A stretch of DNA of 64,000 bases from Rhynchopus euleeides. Lineage: Eukaryota; Euglenozoa; Diplonemea; Diplonemida; Diplonemidae. Within the stretch, counting starts at the first letter, position 1, and the number at the start of each line of letters is the position of its first letter. The notes below the pieces were generated by a model. That model did no database searches. It worked only from the letters and a program-made list of their open reading frames with translations, and was not told the DNA's origin. The DNA is taken from NCBI GenBank assembly GCA_963210315.1, contig OY723305.1:124001-188000 (forward strand). The letters run 5' to 3'. The translations under genes were made by a program, and so were the position numbers. Shown in pieces: positions 41,252 through 50,185 of this stretch.

Positions 41252-41438
41252 GCTCCCACTTGGCTCTGGCGAGGCCGTTGCCTTGCGAGCCAGGTGGTCC
41301 TCCCCCTTCCCGGAGCACACGCTGCTCTCAGCATCCCCATCAGGGGATCCCAGGGCCGCCAACGTGGAGGCGGCAGCGCGTGTCTCGTCGTCTGCATGGG
41401 GAGCAGCCTCTTCAGGTTTGCTGCTCCTCCCAGGCCCC

Positions 41439-42438
41439 CTCCACAGCGGCAAGCACCAGGTCCCGATCGCACTGCAGCGACGCATGCGCGCTCTCCAGGA
41501 CACCCACCGTTCCACAGGACAGCCTCCCGCTGGAAGCCGGTGTCCCTCCGGAGTGCCCGGGTAGCATCTTGGAAGGCTTCAGCCGAGATTTGCACAGCAG
41601 TCAAGACCGCCTCCCTGTCCCCACGGAACATGCCGGCTTCTGACAGGCTGAGGGACTGCAGCCGCAAGGCGTCGAGCACAAGCCCTCTGTCCCTCTGCAG
41701 CCTGGCGCTGGCGAACCTCAGGCCGGAATCCCCTGCCGCCACGACACGCTTGTCGCTGCGGAGGGAGGTGCTTGCGTGCCACAGCGCTGGGTAGTGCCCC
41801 TGCACAGCTGCGACCACCACCTCCCTGTCGGCCTGGAGGTCTGGGTGGGCGTTCGCCAGCGCGCCGCCGTAGCGCTGCACGGCGGAGAGGACGAAGGGCT
41901 TGCTGCGCCGCAGTGCGGCAGAGGCGTGGCACATCGAGTCGCCGAAGGTGACAGCTGCGAGCACCACGTCCGCATCCCCGCGGAGTCGCTCCGAAGCGTG
42001 GCGCAGGCAGAGGGGCGAGCCCCGCAGGGCTGCGAGGACGATGCCCTTGTCGTTGCGGTAGGTCTCGTCGAGGTGGGCCAAGGCGCCATGTACGTGTTGC
42101 ACCGCAGCAAGCGCCACGCCGCGGAGGGCACATGCCCAGAGCGGCACGTCTTCCAAGTTGAGGTCGCCTTTTGAGAGGGCGTCTGCAAAGCGTGCCCCCG
42201 AGAGAGAAGCTTGGATGCAGCACCCCTGCGACACGCCTGCTGCATCGCACAGAGGTGTGCTGTCGTCGAGCAGGGCATCGCCATCCACCGCCAGCTCCAC
42301 GTCCATGGGGAGGGCTTCTGCAGGGGACCCCAGCACCGTGTCGAACGCCTTCGCCTTGAGATGTGCCAGTGTGTCGCAGGCCCCGACCTCCACCGCATGC
42401 TGTGCCCCGCACAGGGAGTCCGCCAGGAATACCTCCAT
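41439..42438 (-). CDS. host gene 5' piece: ubiquitin-like domain and first DUF4116 units
   Basis: The first ~80 residues are ubiquitin-like, then a ~40-residue bridge (FADALSKGDLNLEDVPLWAC) and about eight DUF4116 units. The ubiquitin-like frame is lost near 41495-41515: the last unit, reading ESAHASLQCDRDLVLAAVE into the LINE target duplication, is in another frame. This single-base-scale shift predates or accompanies loss of function, or is a sequencing error. Confidence 0.75.
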
Positions 42439-42794
42439 ATCGTGTGTGTGGAGGACTCAGACACGCGCCCCAGCCTCTTCTCTTGCATGTGGTGTGGGGG
42501 TGTGTGTTGCGTTCGGCAACATCTGAAACAGGCGCGGCACGCAAGAGGGAGGTGCACGGGTGGGGGAGAGGGGGAAGGGGGGCAACGGGGCTGATCATCG
42601 CCACGGACTCAACCGGGGCTGCCTCGCAGGAGTCATGTGGGGGAGGCAACGGAGCTGGCAAGGGGGGCGTCAGATTGCTTGCTTGGAAAAGAAGTGAACA
42701 AGCGCCCGGAATTGCGGGTACCGACCAAAGCCATTGTGGCGGTGGGTGCCGTACTCCCGTTTTTTCGCTAGGTTTCTGAAGGTTTTTTGAACTA

Positions 42795-43290
42795 ACATTC
42801 GTGTGAACAGAAAGCGACCTACCAGCTGCAACCAAACGTGCTCCAGACACAGTACCACCATACAGGGTGCTTCGGGCCCGGGTACGGGAGCCCGACAACT
42901 CTTCGGTGGGATTGCAGAAGCGTCAACGAACAAGGAAGACAGAGGGAAATGTCACGACACCACAAGCCAAACGTATTCCGGACACCAGCGTCCCCTACGA
43001 GTTGAGGCGTATTGTGTCAAGCAAAATTCAGCGAGGATGCGTGCAGGACAATTTCGTGGAGAAATACGGAGGAAGGGTAAACGAAATAATTTTTTACGCA
43101 CACTCAGACACTTGTGAGCAGAAAATGTCACTCCACCACAGCCAGACGTGCTCCGCACACCACTAGCACACTCCCCCATCACAGGAGTTGAGGCTTTGTG
43201 TGTGGAATCGTCAACGCATCAACAAACAAAAGCGTAGCAACCGTGCTTCCTTCTTCTGTGATGATGCGTTGACGCTTCCACCCTAGAGCC
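42795..43290 (-). mobile_element. cluster of inverted, damaged MITE copies
   Basis: 42795-42930 is an inverted copy of the MITE at 14428 (ATTCGTGTGAACAGAAAGCG through GCAACCAAACGTGCTC to GCAGAAGCGTCAACG). 43105-43236 is another (GTGAGCAGAAAATGTC through CCAGACGTGCTCC to TGGAATCGTCAACGC). 43208-43285 folds back on itself: GGAATCGTCAACGCATCA against TGATGCGTTGACGCTTCC. The interval 42439-42794 has no supported feature. Confidence 0.55.
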
Positions 43291-43556
43291 TGCTGCTTCG
43301 ATGTGGGTGTGGAGCACATGTGAACACGAGATAGCTAGACACACAGAAAAGGAACAGGATCGTCGGAAGCACTCCTACACTTTTACGCATCATAAATGTG
43401 TTCAAAAATACAAGCAAAGAGCGGCTGTACTGGAGTGACATGTTTTTTTGATCGCACGAATAACAGATAATTGTGCCCGCAGAAGTGTTGTGTGATAGGC
43501 AGGCGCTTGGGACTGTGTGGGCGGCAAGCACCGAGCCAGAGTTCGTAGGATAGTCG

Positions 43557-43741
43557 AAAGCGCCCTATCACTTCACAGCTACAACCGCTCTGATGAACTT
43601 TCCTTTGGTTTGTTGCGTTGACGCTTCTACACACAAAACCCTGAACTGATCGCACCCTGGGCCTGATGAGGGTGGGGTTAGTGTAGAGAGCACGTTTGGT
43701 TGCCGCTGTGGTGGGACGCTTTCCGCTCACACGAGTGTGCA
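43557..43741 (+). mobile_element. MITE, second complete copy
   Basis: It starts GAAAGCGCCCTATCACTTCA and ends GGTGGGACGCTTTCC plus CGCTCACACGAGTGTGC. The core matches 14428-14612 with scattered changes. The interval 43742-44370 that follows shows no gene I can support. Confidence 0.65.
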
Positions 43742-44370
43742 AATACGCGTACTAGACGTCCTTCTGTCGGTAACTTACTTGGCGCTATGGAAACACAAAA
43801 ATGGAACGAAGAAAATTGTTTTGTTGACCGCTTCCACCACCCTTCTGCACAAATCTCACGACCGGCTATTGTGTGTTTGTGTTGTCTGAAGTACAGAAAG
43901 TGTGGTGGAGCACGAAGAAAGGGAAACATGAGAGGTGATGACGCCAGTCCTTTCTCGTATCGTATTTCCTCCTATACACAATGCTGCGCTGTGTTTTGGA
44001 TGGCATTTAAAAAAATTGGGAGGGGGTAGAAATACACTTCAAAGCACGGGGCGGACCTGCAACCCTTGGAAATCAGAACAAGGCAAAATGGAGTACATTC
44101 CGCTGGGTCTCTCAACAGTCTCAAACATCGGTGGGGTACAAAACCACCTTGTATGGAGCTCCCCAAAATCGCGAAATCCACCGGAGCATATACCCCACCG
44201 CTGTTTGTTGTTTGTACAAACACTGTGTATGAAGGGACATCGGAGACTGAACCATTCGCATCTCATCGTATCTGTCTTCGCGGTGGTGCAATTTCCCAAA
44301 ACTCGGGACGGCAGGACCCATGGGCAAGCGGAGATAAGTGTCGAACACAATGTGGAAACAGCCACCGGCA

Positions 44371-46143
44371 TCACACCACGATGCGCAGGACATCGAGTGA
44401 CCCGACCGACTGCAGGGAAGCAGCCAATGCATCGTGCCTGTCACCCGCCAGCTCGAGCACATCCTGCATGGGTGCACCCTGCAGGTAAGCAGCCGCCGCA
44501 CTGTTGTAGGCGTACCACACAGTAGAGCGGTACTCCAGCTCGTACATCCACTCGGCAGGCGACGCGGGTCTGTCGTTGCTGTTGGAGTTGTCGCTGGGGA
44601 GCACCTCATACAAGGTCTGTGCCTCGTCCGCCACCTCCACCGGCAGGTCTGTGTCCTTGCTCACAGGCAAGGGAAAGCCGACACGCAAGGGGACGAGGCG
44701 CATCTCGTGTGTGCACTCTGAATCCTGTTGACAGGACTTGTTGCAGACGAGTGTCAGGCCCACAGTCGCACCCGCACGCTCCATGATGTGTGCATGTGCA
44801 GGCAGCGTGCCGACCACAGAGAAGCGCCGCATGTCCTCACACCCGATGTCACCGCAGCACGCCTTGCCTGTCACTGCCGCTGCCGTGGCACGCACAGCCA
44901 CAGTCCCGAAGAGTGCCTCCTTCGCAGCGTGCAGTGCTGCGTTCGCGTGCATCGCACATCTGCGCGATGTGTTGAAGGAGGAACATATGCGGTCACCCAC
45001 GAACAGGTCGACGATACCCATCTGCTGCTCCACACGCTGCAGCGTAGTCGCAAGGGTGTCAGCGAAGGCCTGCTCGAAGGCCTGCAGGCTGTCCTGCAGC
45101 AGCGCACCCGACCCAGTCATGTTGACGAATAGAAGCGTCGCACGCTTCATCGACAATCCTTGTGGGCGTAAGGGTTCTCCCAATCTGACGCCGTCGCTTC
45201 TGCTCACCGTGTTGCTGCAACTGTTGATATCGCTCGCAACAGAGGCACCCACTGCACCCGACACGTCTCGTGCGACAGACTGCTCTGCAGCATCGTCGTC
45301 CTCCCACAGCGAAGACGGCAGACACGACTTCGGGAGGTAGGGACGGTACGCACGCAGGTTCTGCTCGAGCCGCAGCAGGGCAGCACGCATGGCGTCAGGC
45401 AGCACGGTTCCGTCGTCCCCGAGGATGCGCGACACGGCGTGCACGTCGTACGCTGCCAGCAGTGACGCGATCGTCTCCACCGTGGCAATGGTGCTCTGCA
45501 TCGCCGCCTGCTCCTTCAGCACCTGCTGTGCAAATCCCCTCGTCGCGATGTAGTCGATCACGAACACAGCAAGTCCGAGACCTTGCTGGGTCACAACAGA
45601 GGAGAATATGCCTTTGCAGGGAGGCTTGTCGCATTCGAAGAGTGCCTTTGCATAATTCTCACGCCGTACTTCATAACTATCAGTCAGAGGGACGTCGTAC
45701 AGACCGAAGCGTGTGAGGCGTTCCACCAGGTTGAGCAGCAGCCACATCACAACGTAGCACACCACAGTGCTTGCAATGCAGCGGTCCAGACGCAGCACGA
45801 GGATGAGATCGACCACGATGACAAACATTGGCCACGCCACCTGCAGCTCGGCATGGTAGGCATACAGGTCAGCCATGGAAATGGCGACACATAAACCTAC
45901 GATGAAGAAGACCATGACCCTCTGTGTGTAGCGTCTCTTGCACACACCCCACATGAGAGTCACGGACGCCACGACGATATTGATAAACCCAGCACATGTT
46001 CCTATGTGCACCTCGCCTTCCGTGATTGTCAAAATGCCGAAGGGGAGGAGGCAAATGCACGTCAGCATGATCGTCTTGCGGCACCGCCTCTCGAGGTCAT
46101 CGGCAGCACCGTCACGGCTGATGGCACTCTGCCACCACCCCAT
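44371..46143 (-). CDS. six-TM class III cyclase-like protein, catalytic domain lost (paralogue 2)
   Basis: This 590-aa protein from ATG 46143 is closely similar to the protein at 6487-8256, and like it lacks the active cyclase domain. Six N-terminal hydrophobic helices, the VLKEQAAMQSTIATVETIAS segment and the LRAYRPYLP linker are conserved. An acidic/Ser linker follows, then only the degenerate second cyclase homology domain (TLLFVNMTGSGALL, FVGDRICSSF, RFSVVGTLPAHA). It lies 312 bp downstream of the paralogue at 46456, on the same strand, so the pair arose by tandem duplication. It probably acts as a partner or decoy rather than an enzyme (inference). Confidence 0.8.
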   Translation of the reverse strand: MGWWQSAISRDGAADDLERRCRKTIMLTCICLLPFGILTITEGEVHIGTCAGFINIVVASVTLMWGVCKRRYTQRVMVFFIVGLCVAISMADLYAYHAELQVAWPMFVIVVDLILVLRLDRCIASTVVCYVVMWLLLNLVERLTRFGLYDVPLTDSYEVRRENYAKALFECDKPPCKGIFSSVVTQQGLGLAVFVIDYIATRGFAQQVLKEQAAMQSTIATVETIASLLAAYDVHAVSRILGDDGTVLPDAMRAALLRLEQNLRAYRPYLPKSCLPSSLWEDDDAAEQSVARDVSGAVGASVASDINSCSNTVSRSDGVRLGEPLRPQGLSMKRATLLFVNMTGSGALLQDSLQAFEQAFADTLATTLQRVEQQMGIVDLFVGDRICSSFNTSRRCAMHANAALHAAKEALFGTVAVRATAAAVTGKACCGDIGCEDMRRFSVVGTLPAHAHIMERAGATVGLTLVCNKSCQQDSECTHEMRLVPLRVGFPLPVSKDTDLPVEVADEAQTLYEVLPSDNSNSNDRPASPAEWMYELEYRSTVWYAYNSAAAAYLQGAPMQDVLELAGDRHDALAASLQSVGSLDVLRIVV

Positions 46144-46455
46144 CGTTGTGTGTTTGCCTGCAGGTGGGGACTGGCAGACAGTCGCGCGGGGGCTCTCCCC
46201 AACCAAGCAGCAAGCGCCTGACAAGACAAGGCAGGGGTGGACCGTGCAATGCAAACAAATGAGTGATGCCTGAGTCTATTCCGTCGCAGTTCCTCAGCAC
46301 CGTACATCAGCGGACCCTGGAAAGGGTCATCCGTCACATAAGGAGCTTGGACGTGCCTCCTAGCTCATCTCGATCTGATGCAGACATGGCTGGAGGCACG
46401 GTCGGATGGATCAGGTGTCGCTGCACAGCACCGGGTGCAAAGGCTGGGGGTGTGG

Positions 46456-48591
46456 CTACGTAATGCTCTCACACAAAACGTCTTTGGATTGCGAGTGCAC
46501 GATGCACAGCACCTCGTATACCACACCGGCAGAGGCGCCGCCTTCCTGGGGCACGCGCGCTGTGGTGGGACACAGCAGGTTGCGCACAGCACCCGGTGGT
46601 GAATCCGACGTGTACAGGCACCGCATGTGCAGCGACAGCGCCAGGCGGCGCAGCGCAAGGCTCGCCTCCACAGCACCGCCTGACGCTGTCACGAAGCGCT
46701 GCCGCATGGTCCCCACGTCGCCGTGCTCGACATTTCCGCTCGCGATCCCGAGTGTTGCGACGGTCAGCGCGCCGCCCAGCTGCAGCGCGCGCTGTGCAAA
46801 CCGCAGTGCGCCCTCTGCGTGTGCCGCCATCTGCTTCCCGAAGTTCCACCCGACGAAGAAGTTGTTCCCGAACAGCGACAGCAGCACACCGCCGCTCTGC
46901 TGCAGAAGCGGCACCACACACGCCAGACCGCAGTCGACCTCGCCAAGAGTCATGCTGTTCAGTGTGGCCACAGCCACTGTGGCAGGCTGTGTTGTGGTGG
47001 TGCGCTGCAGTGCCCCCATGATGTTCCAGGTAGAACGGTTCAGCGACCATGACCCACGAGGCAAACTTGCAGGACACACGACAGATTGCAGAGGGTGGTG
47101 TTCGCGCCTCTGCAGAGAGGCGGGCCACACGCTGCACACAGGCACAGGCTCGCTCACACCCTTCAGGTTGGTGGGAACTGGTTGACCTGCATGTGCACCG
47201 ACACACCCAGACATCCCACGCACAGACGTCCACAGTTCGTCAGGCAACGCAACTGCACCAGGCACACACACAGACTCGAGGCGTGAAGCGACGTTGACCG
47301 TGTGTCCGAAGTAGTCCACCCGTCCAGTGAGCGTGTTCGTCTCCAGCGTCACAGGGCCGTGGTTCACACCGATACGCACCGTCAGCCCGCCCCACAGCTC
47401 TGTCGGGTTGCAGATCGCGACCTCCAGCAGCGCAGCAGGCCACTCTGAGGCAAGCAGGTTCTCCTGCACAGTCAGCCCGAAGCACACAGCCGCATGTGCA
47501 TCCTCAAACGCAACCATGAAGGCGTCCCCGATTGTCTTGACCTCGTACCCGCCCCATTCAGCCAGCGCAGCCCGCAGCACCGCGTTGTGCACCGACAACG
47601 CCTTCTGCATCCCTTCGGGTGCCGCCTCCCAGATCGACGTGGACGCACGGATGTCGGTGAAGACGATTGCTGCAAGCTGGCTGTCCGCACCGGGTGCAGC
47701 AGCAGGCACGTGAGATTGCGGCAGCTGCCCAACATCCGCATTGTCGGGCGAGTGCTGCTGCTCCTCCAGCAGCACGGCAGGCAGGTAGGGACGGTACGCA
47801 CGCAGGTTCTGCTCGAGCCGCAGCAGGGCAGCACGCATGGCGTCAGGCAGCACGGTTCCGTCGTCCCCGAGGATGCGCGACACGGCGTCCACGTCGTACG
47901 CTGCCAGCAGTGACGCGATCGTCTCCACCGTGGCAATGGTGCTCTGCATCGCCGCCTGCTCCTTCAGCACCTGCTGTGCAAACCCCCTCGTCGCGATGTA
48001 GTCGGTCACGAACACGAAAAGCGCGACACCTTGGCCCGTCGCAACAGTGGAAAAACTGCCTTTGCAGGGAGGCTTGTCACAGTCAACGACTGCCTTTGCG
48101 AAACTCTCACGCCGCCTCTCGTAGCTGTCAGTCAGAGGGACGTCGTACAGACCGAAGCGTGTGAGGCGTTCCACCAGGTTGAGCAGCAGCCACATCGCAA
48201 CGTAGCACACCATTGCGGTCGCAATGCGGTGGTCCAGACGCAGCACGAGGATGAGATCGATCACGATGACAAACAGTGGCCACGCCACCTGCAGCTCGGC
48301 AAGGTAGGCATACAGGTCAGCCATGGAAATGATGACACATAAACCTACGATAAGGAAGACCATGACCCTCTGTGTGTAGCGTCTCTTGCACACACCCCAC
48401 ATGAGAGTCACGAGCGCCACGACGATATTGAAAAACCCAGCACATGTTCCTATGTGCACCTTGCCTTCCATGATGGTCAAAACGCCGAAGGGGAGAAGGC
48501 AAATGCCCAAGGTCAGGATCGTCTTGCGGCACCGCATCTCGAAGTCATCGGCAGCACCGTCACGGCTGATGACACTCTGCCACCACCCCAT
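46456..48591 (-). CDS. six-TM class III adenylate cyclase with second degenerate domain
   Basis: A 711-aa protein from ATG 48591; an open frame extends upstream to 48921, but the shared start is Met-Gly-Trp-Trp. Six hydrophobic helices occupy ~1-220. The catalytic domain (~300-455) has both metal-binding Asp residues (VFTDIRAST, TIGDAFMVAF). It has the adenine-selecting Lys in YEVKTIGDAF and Asp in VDYFGHTVNV, and the transition-state Asn and Arg of TVNVASRLE. This predicts ATP as substrate and an active cAMP-forming enzyme. A second cyclase homology domain (~535-650) lacks both metal Asp residues (VATLNSMT, LFGNNFFVGW), so it may act as the regulatory half. Class III catalysis needs dimers, and the shorter paralogues may contribute. 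Confidence 0.85.
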   Translation of the reverse strand: MGWWQSVISRDGAADDFEMRCRKTILTLGICLLPFGVLTIMEGKVHIGTCAGFFNIVVALVTLMWGVCKRRYTQRVMVFLIVGLCVIISMADLYAYLAELQVAWPLFVIVIDLILVLRLDHRIATAMVCYVAMWLLLNLVERLTRFGLYDVPLTDSYERRRESFAKAVVDCDKPPCKGSFSTVATGQGVALFVFVTDYIATRGFAQQVLKEQAAMQSTIATVETIASLLAAYDVDAVSRILGDDGTVLPDAMRAALLRLEQNLRAYRPYLPAVLLEEQQHSPDNADVGQLPQSHVPAAAPGADSQLAAIVFTDIRASTSIWEAAPEGMQKALSVHNAVLRAALAEWGGYEVKTIGDAFMVAFEDAHAAVCFGLTVQENLLASEWPAALLEVAICNPTELWGGLTVRIGVNHGPVTLETNTLTGRVDYFGHTVNVASRLESVCVPGAVALPDELWTSVRGMSGCVGAHAGQPVPTNLKGVSEPVPVCSVWPASLQRREHHPLQSVVCPASLPRGSWSLNRSTWNIMGALQRTTTTQPATVAVATLNSMTLGEVDCGLACVVPLLQQSGGVLLSLFGNNFFVGWNFGKQMAAHAEGALRFAQRALQLGGALTVATLGIASGNVEHGDVGTMRQRFVTASGGAVEASLALRRLALSLHMRCLYTSDSPPGAVRNLLCPTTARVPQEGGASAGVVYEVLCIVHSQSKDVLCESIT

Positions 48592-49330
48592 CGTTGTGTG
48601 TTTGCCTGCAGGTGGGGAGTGGCTGACAGTCGCGCCGGGGGCTCGAACCACACTCCAGCCATGCCCAACACACGCTCGTGCAGGGCGGACACCCTGAAAG
48701 CAGCCTCGCAGACTTGTTATCCGGAGGCCTGACGAACGTGCGTTGTCACAGCCAGGCTGAAAAACGGGAGGCATGGGCAGGCCCCGACGAGGCCACACGG
48801 TGGCCCCGTCACGATATCGACCAGGCCTGTCCCTGGTCAACAAAAGAGTCTTGAGCAGTGACCTGGAGCACACGGGGCAAAATGGACTGCAACCCTCACT
48901 GATTAGGCCACCGCTGCACACAAGCGTTCGACAAAAGGGGGAGGAGAGGGGTCAACGAGGGGTGCAGGGTGGAGGGGGCGGGTCCATTGGGGGATGCGGG
49001 GAGGGGGGGGGGGGCCCAGCCTGAGCTCAGGAGGAAGTAATATGCATGTGGCCCGACTGGTCCAGGGCGCCCTAACCAGGCGGGGGTGCCGAGACGCACC
49101 CAAGTCAGAACCATTGTCGAACACCAGAGCTCTCGAGAGGGGGTGGGGTGGGGGGCTTTGGTTTGCATGTGCATCATGCCATGCTGAGTTTCATTGCACT
49201 CCAAATGCTGCTGTCATTTCGGCACACAAAAATAGAGTTGTTTTTTGAACGATAGGGTGGTGGGGTCGGAGGACGGGGGACGGGACGAGAGAGCTCGGGG
49301 AGATTTATTTGCGGGTTCAACTTAATAACT
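48592..49330. other. intergenic, no supported gene
   Basis: Starts with the GCAAACACACAACG leader block of the cyclase gene, then GC-rich DNA with G-runs (48970-49015). Plus- and minus-strand ORFs here overlap and show no domain. Confidence 0.4.
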
Positions 49331-49539
49331 GCACGGTGGACTCCAGCGGGGGTAGGGTAACCCTTTTCGGGAGTCTCAACTAGGGGGAGTCCAACTCCCG
49401 CTAGCGGGAGTCTTTTCACCTATTTTCACTCATTTTTCCCATGATACCTATGCAATGTGGCACTCGTCACTGAAGTACAGCCACACCAAACGAAACGGAC
49501 GTTTCCACCCATCCCAGCTCGCAGACCTGATTCACAAAA

Positions 49540-49920
49540 ATGGGGAAGACGACAACGAAGCCGGCAGCGAAGCCGGCGGCAAAGTCGATTAAGAAGAAGA
49601 AGAGCGCAGAGAGTCCCGAGGCTGCGGAGGCGACGAACATTGTGCATGATTTTTGCACGGCCTTCCCTGTTAAAAAAGGGGGCAGTGTGCTGACACTGGG
49701 ATCCATTAGAAGGCTCCTAGCAACGGTGTTGAGCAAGGAGCTCCACCAGCACAGCACCCAGGTGGCCAACGCAATCATCGCCATGTCTTCCCTGACATGG
49801 ATAAGTTCGCTGTCAGGGAAGTCGCAACGATGCGGAAGGAGGGCGCTCTCCGTCATATACAAGGTGGAGGCGAAGTATGGCAAGGTGCAGGATACAAACG
49901 TGTCGTCGGGGGCAGCCTGA
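49540..49920 (+). CDS. small basic protein, possible histone H2B-like fold
   Basis: A 126-aa ORF from ATG 49540. The first ~25 residues are a Lys/Ala/Pro tail (KPAAKPAAKSIKKKK), like a histone tail. The segment VLTLGSIRRLLATVLSKELH lines up with the end of the H2B core: T-x3-I...L-x2-E-L-x2-H are shared with the H2B pattern T-S-R-E-I...L-P-G-E-L-A-K-H. The middle is shorter than in true H2B by about ten residues. After residue ~85 the +1 frame also looks coding, so a frameshift is possible. Alternatively it is a generic basic DNA-binding protein of the element. Confidence 0.35.
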   Translation: MGKTTTKPAAKPAAKSIKKKKSAESPEAAEATNIVHDFCTAFPVKKGGSVLTLGSIRRLLATVLSKELHQHSTQVANAIIAMSSLTWISSLSGKSQRCGRRALSVIYKVEAKYGKVQDTNVSSGAA

Positions 49921-50185
49921 AGCCGCGAATGATCGCGACACGGGCGAACGGCTTGGCACCGTGGGTCTGGATAGATGCTGGAGTTCGGCCGGGTGAAACC
50001 GGAAGTCGCAGCAAAATTTGCCCCCCCAGATTTCTTCCTCAAACCCACCCGTGGGCTGATCCGGCCTTGCACGGTGGACTCCAGCGGGGGTAGGGTACCA
50101 CTACCGGGTTTAACCCTTTTCGGGAGTCTCAACTAGGGGGAGTCCAACTCCCGCTAGCGGGAGTATAGATCAGCAGTGGGCAACA

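Larger units (their letters stand above)
32968..41438 (-). mobile_element. full-length site-specific LINE with OTU-bearing ORF1
   Basis: An 8,471-bp element flanked by the 19-bp duplication CTCCACAGCGGCAAGCACC (32949-32967 and 41439-41457). It has two ORFs and a 74-bp 3' UTR that contains a CTCCCCC/GGGGGAG hairpin. There is no poly-A tail; the end is ...ATATA next to the target, as in site-specific LINEs. A second copy (61695 to the window end) differs at few positions and sits in the same codon motif of another DUF4116 gene. Apurinic-type endonuclease, RT and Cys/His modules are all intact. Confidence 0.88.
25755..42438 (-). pseudogene. ubiquitin-like/DUF4116-repeat gene interrupted by three retroelements
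   Basis: The gene starts at ATG 42438 with a ubiquitin-like domain (MEVFLADSLCGAQHAVEVG, LAHLKAKAF, ELAVDGDALLDD) aligning end to end with ubiquitin. It continues as many ~25-residue DUF4116 units (R-x-V-V-L-A-A-V...G-x-A-L-x-x-A...L-x-x-D). Exact target duplications show insertion of a LINE (32968-41438), a SINE-like element (31585-32415) and a Penelope-like element (26135-31380). Host pieces are 42438-41439, 32967-32416, 31584-31381 and 26134-25755. Apart from one frameshift near 41495-41515 they join in frame to a stop at 25755. Low decay suggests recent insertions. The function of DUF4116 is unknown; the ubiquitin-like start suggests a ubiquitin-pathway link (inference). The gene is probably inactive unless the elements are spliced out. 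Confidence 0.8.

Noticed and set aside
38234-41794. Plus-strand ORFs of 230-360 aa opposite LINE ORF1
   Set aside because: Antisense to the OTU-containing ORF1; Leu/Arg/His-rich translations typical of reverse frames in GC-rich genes.
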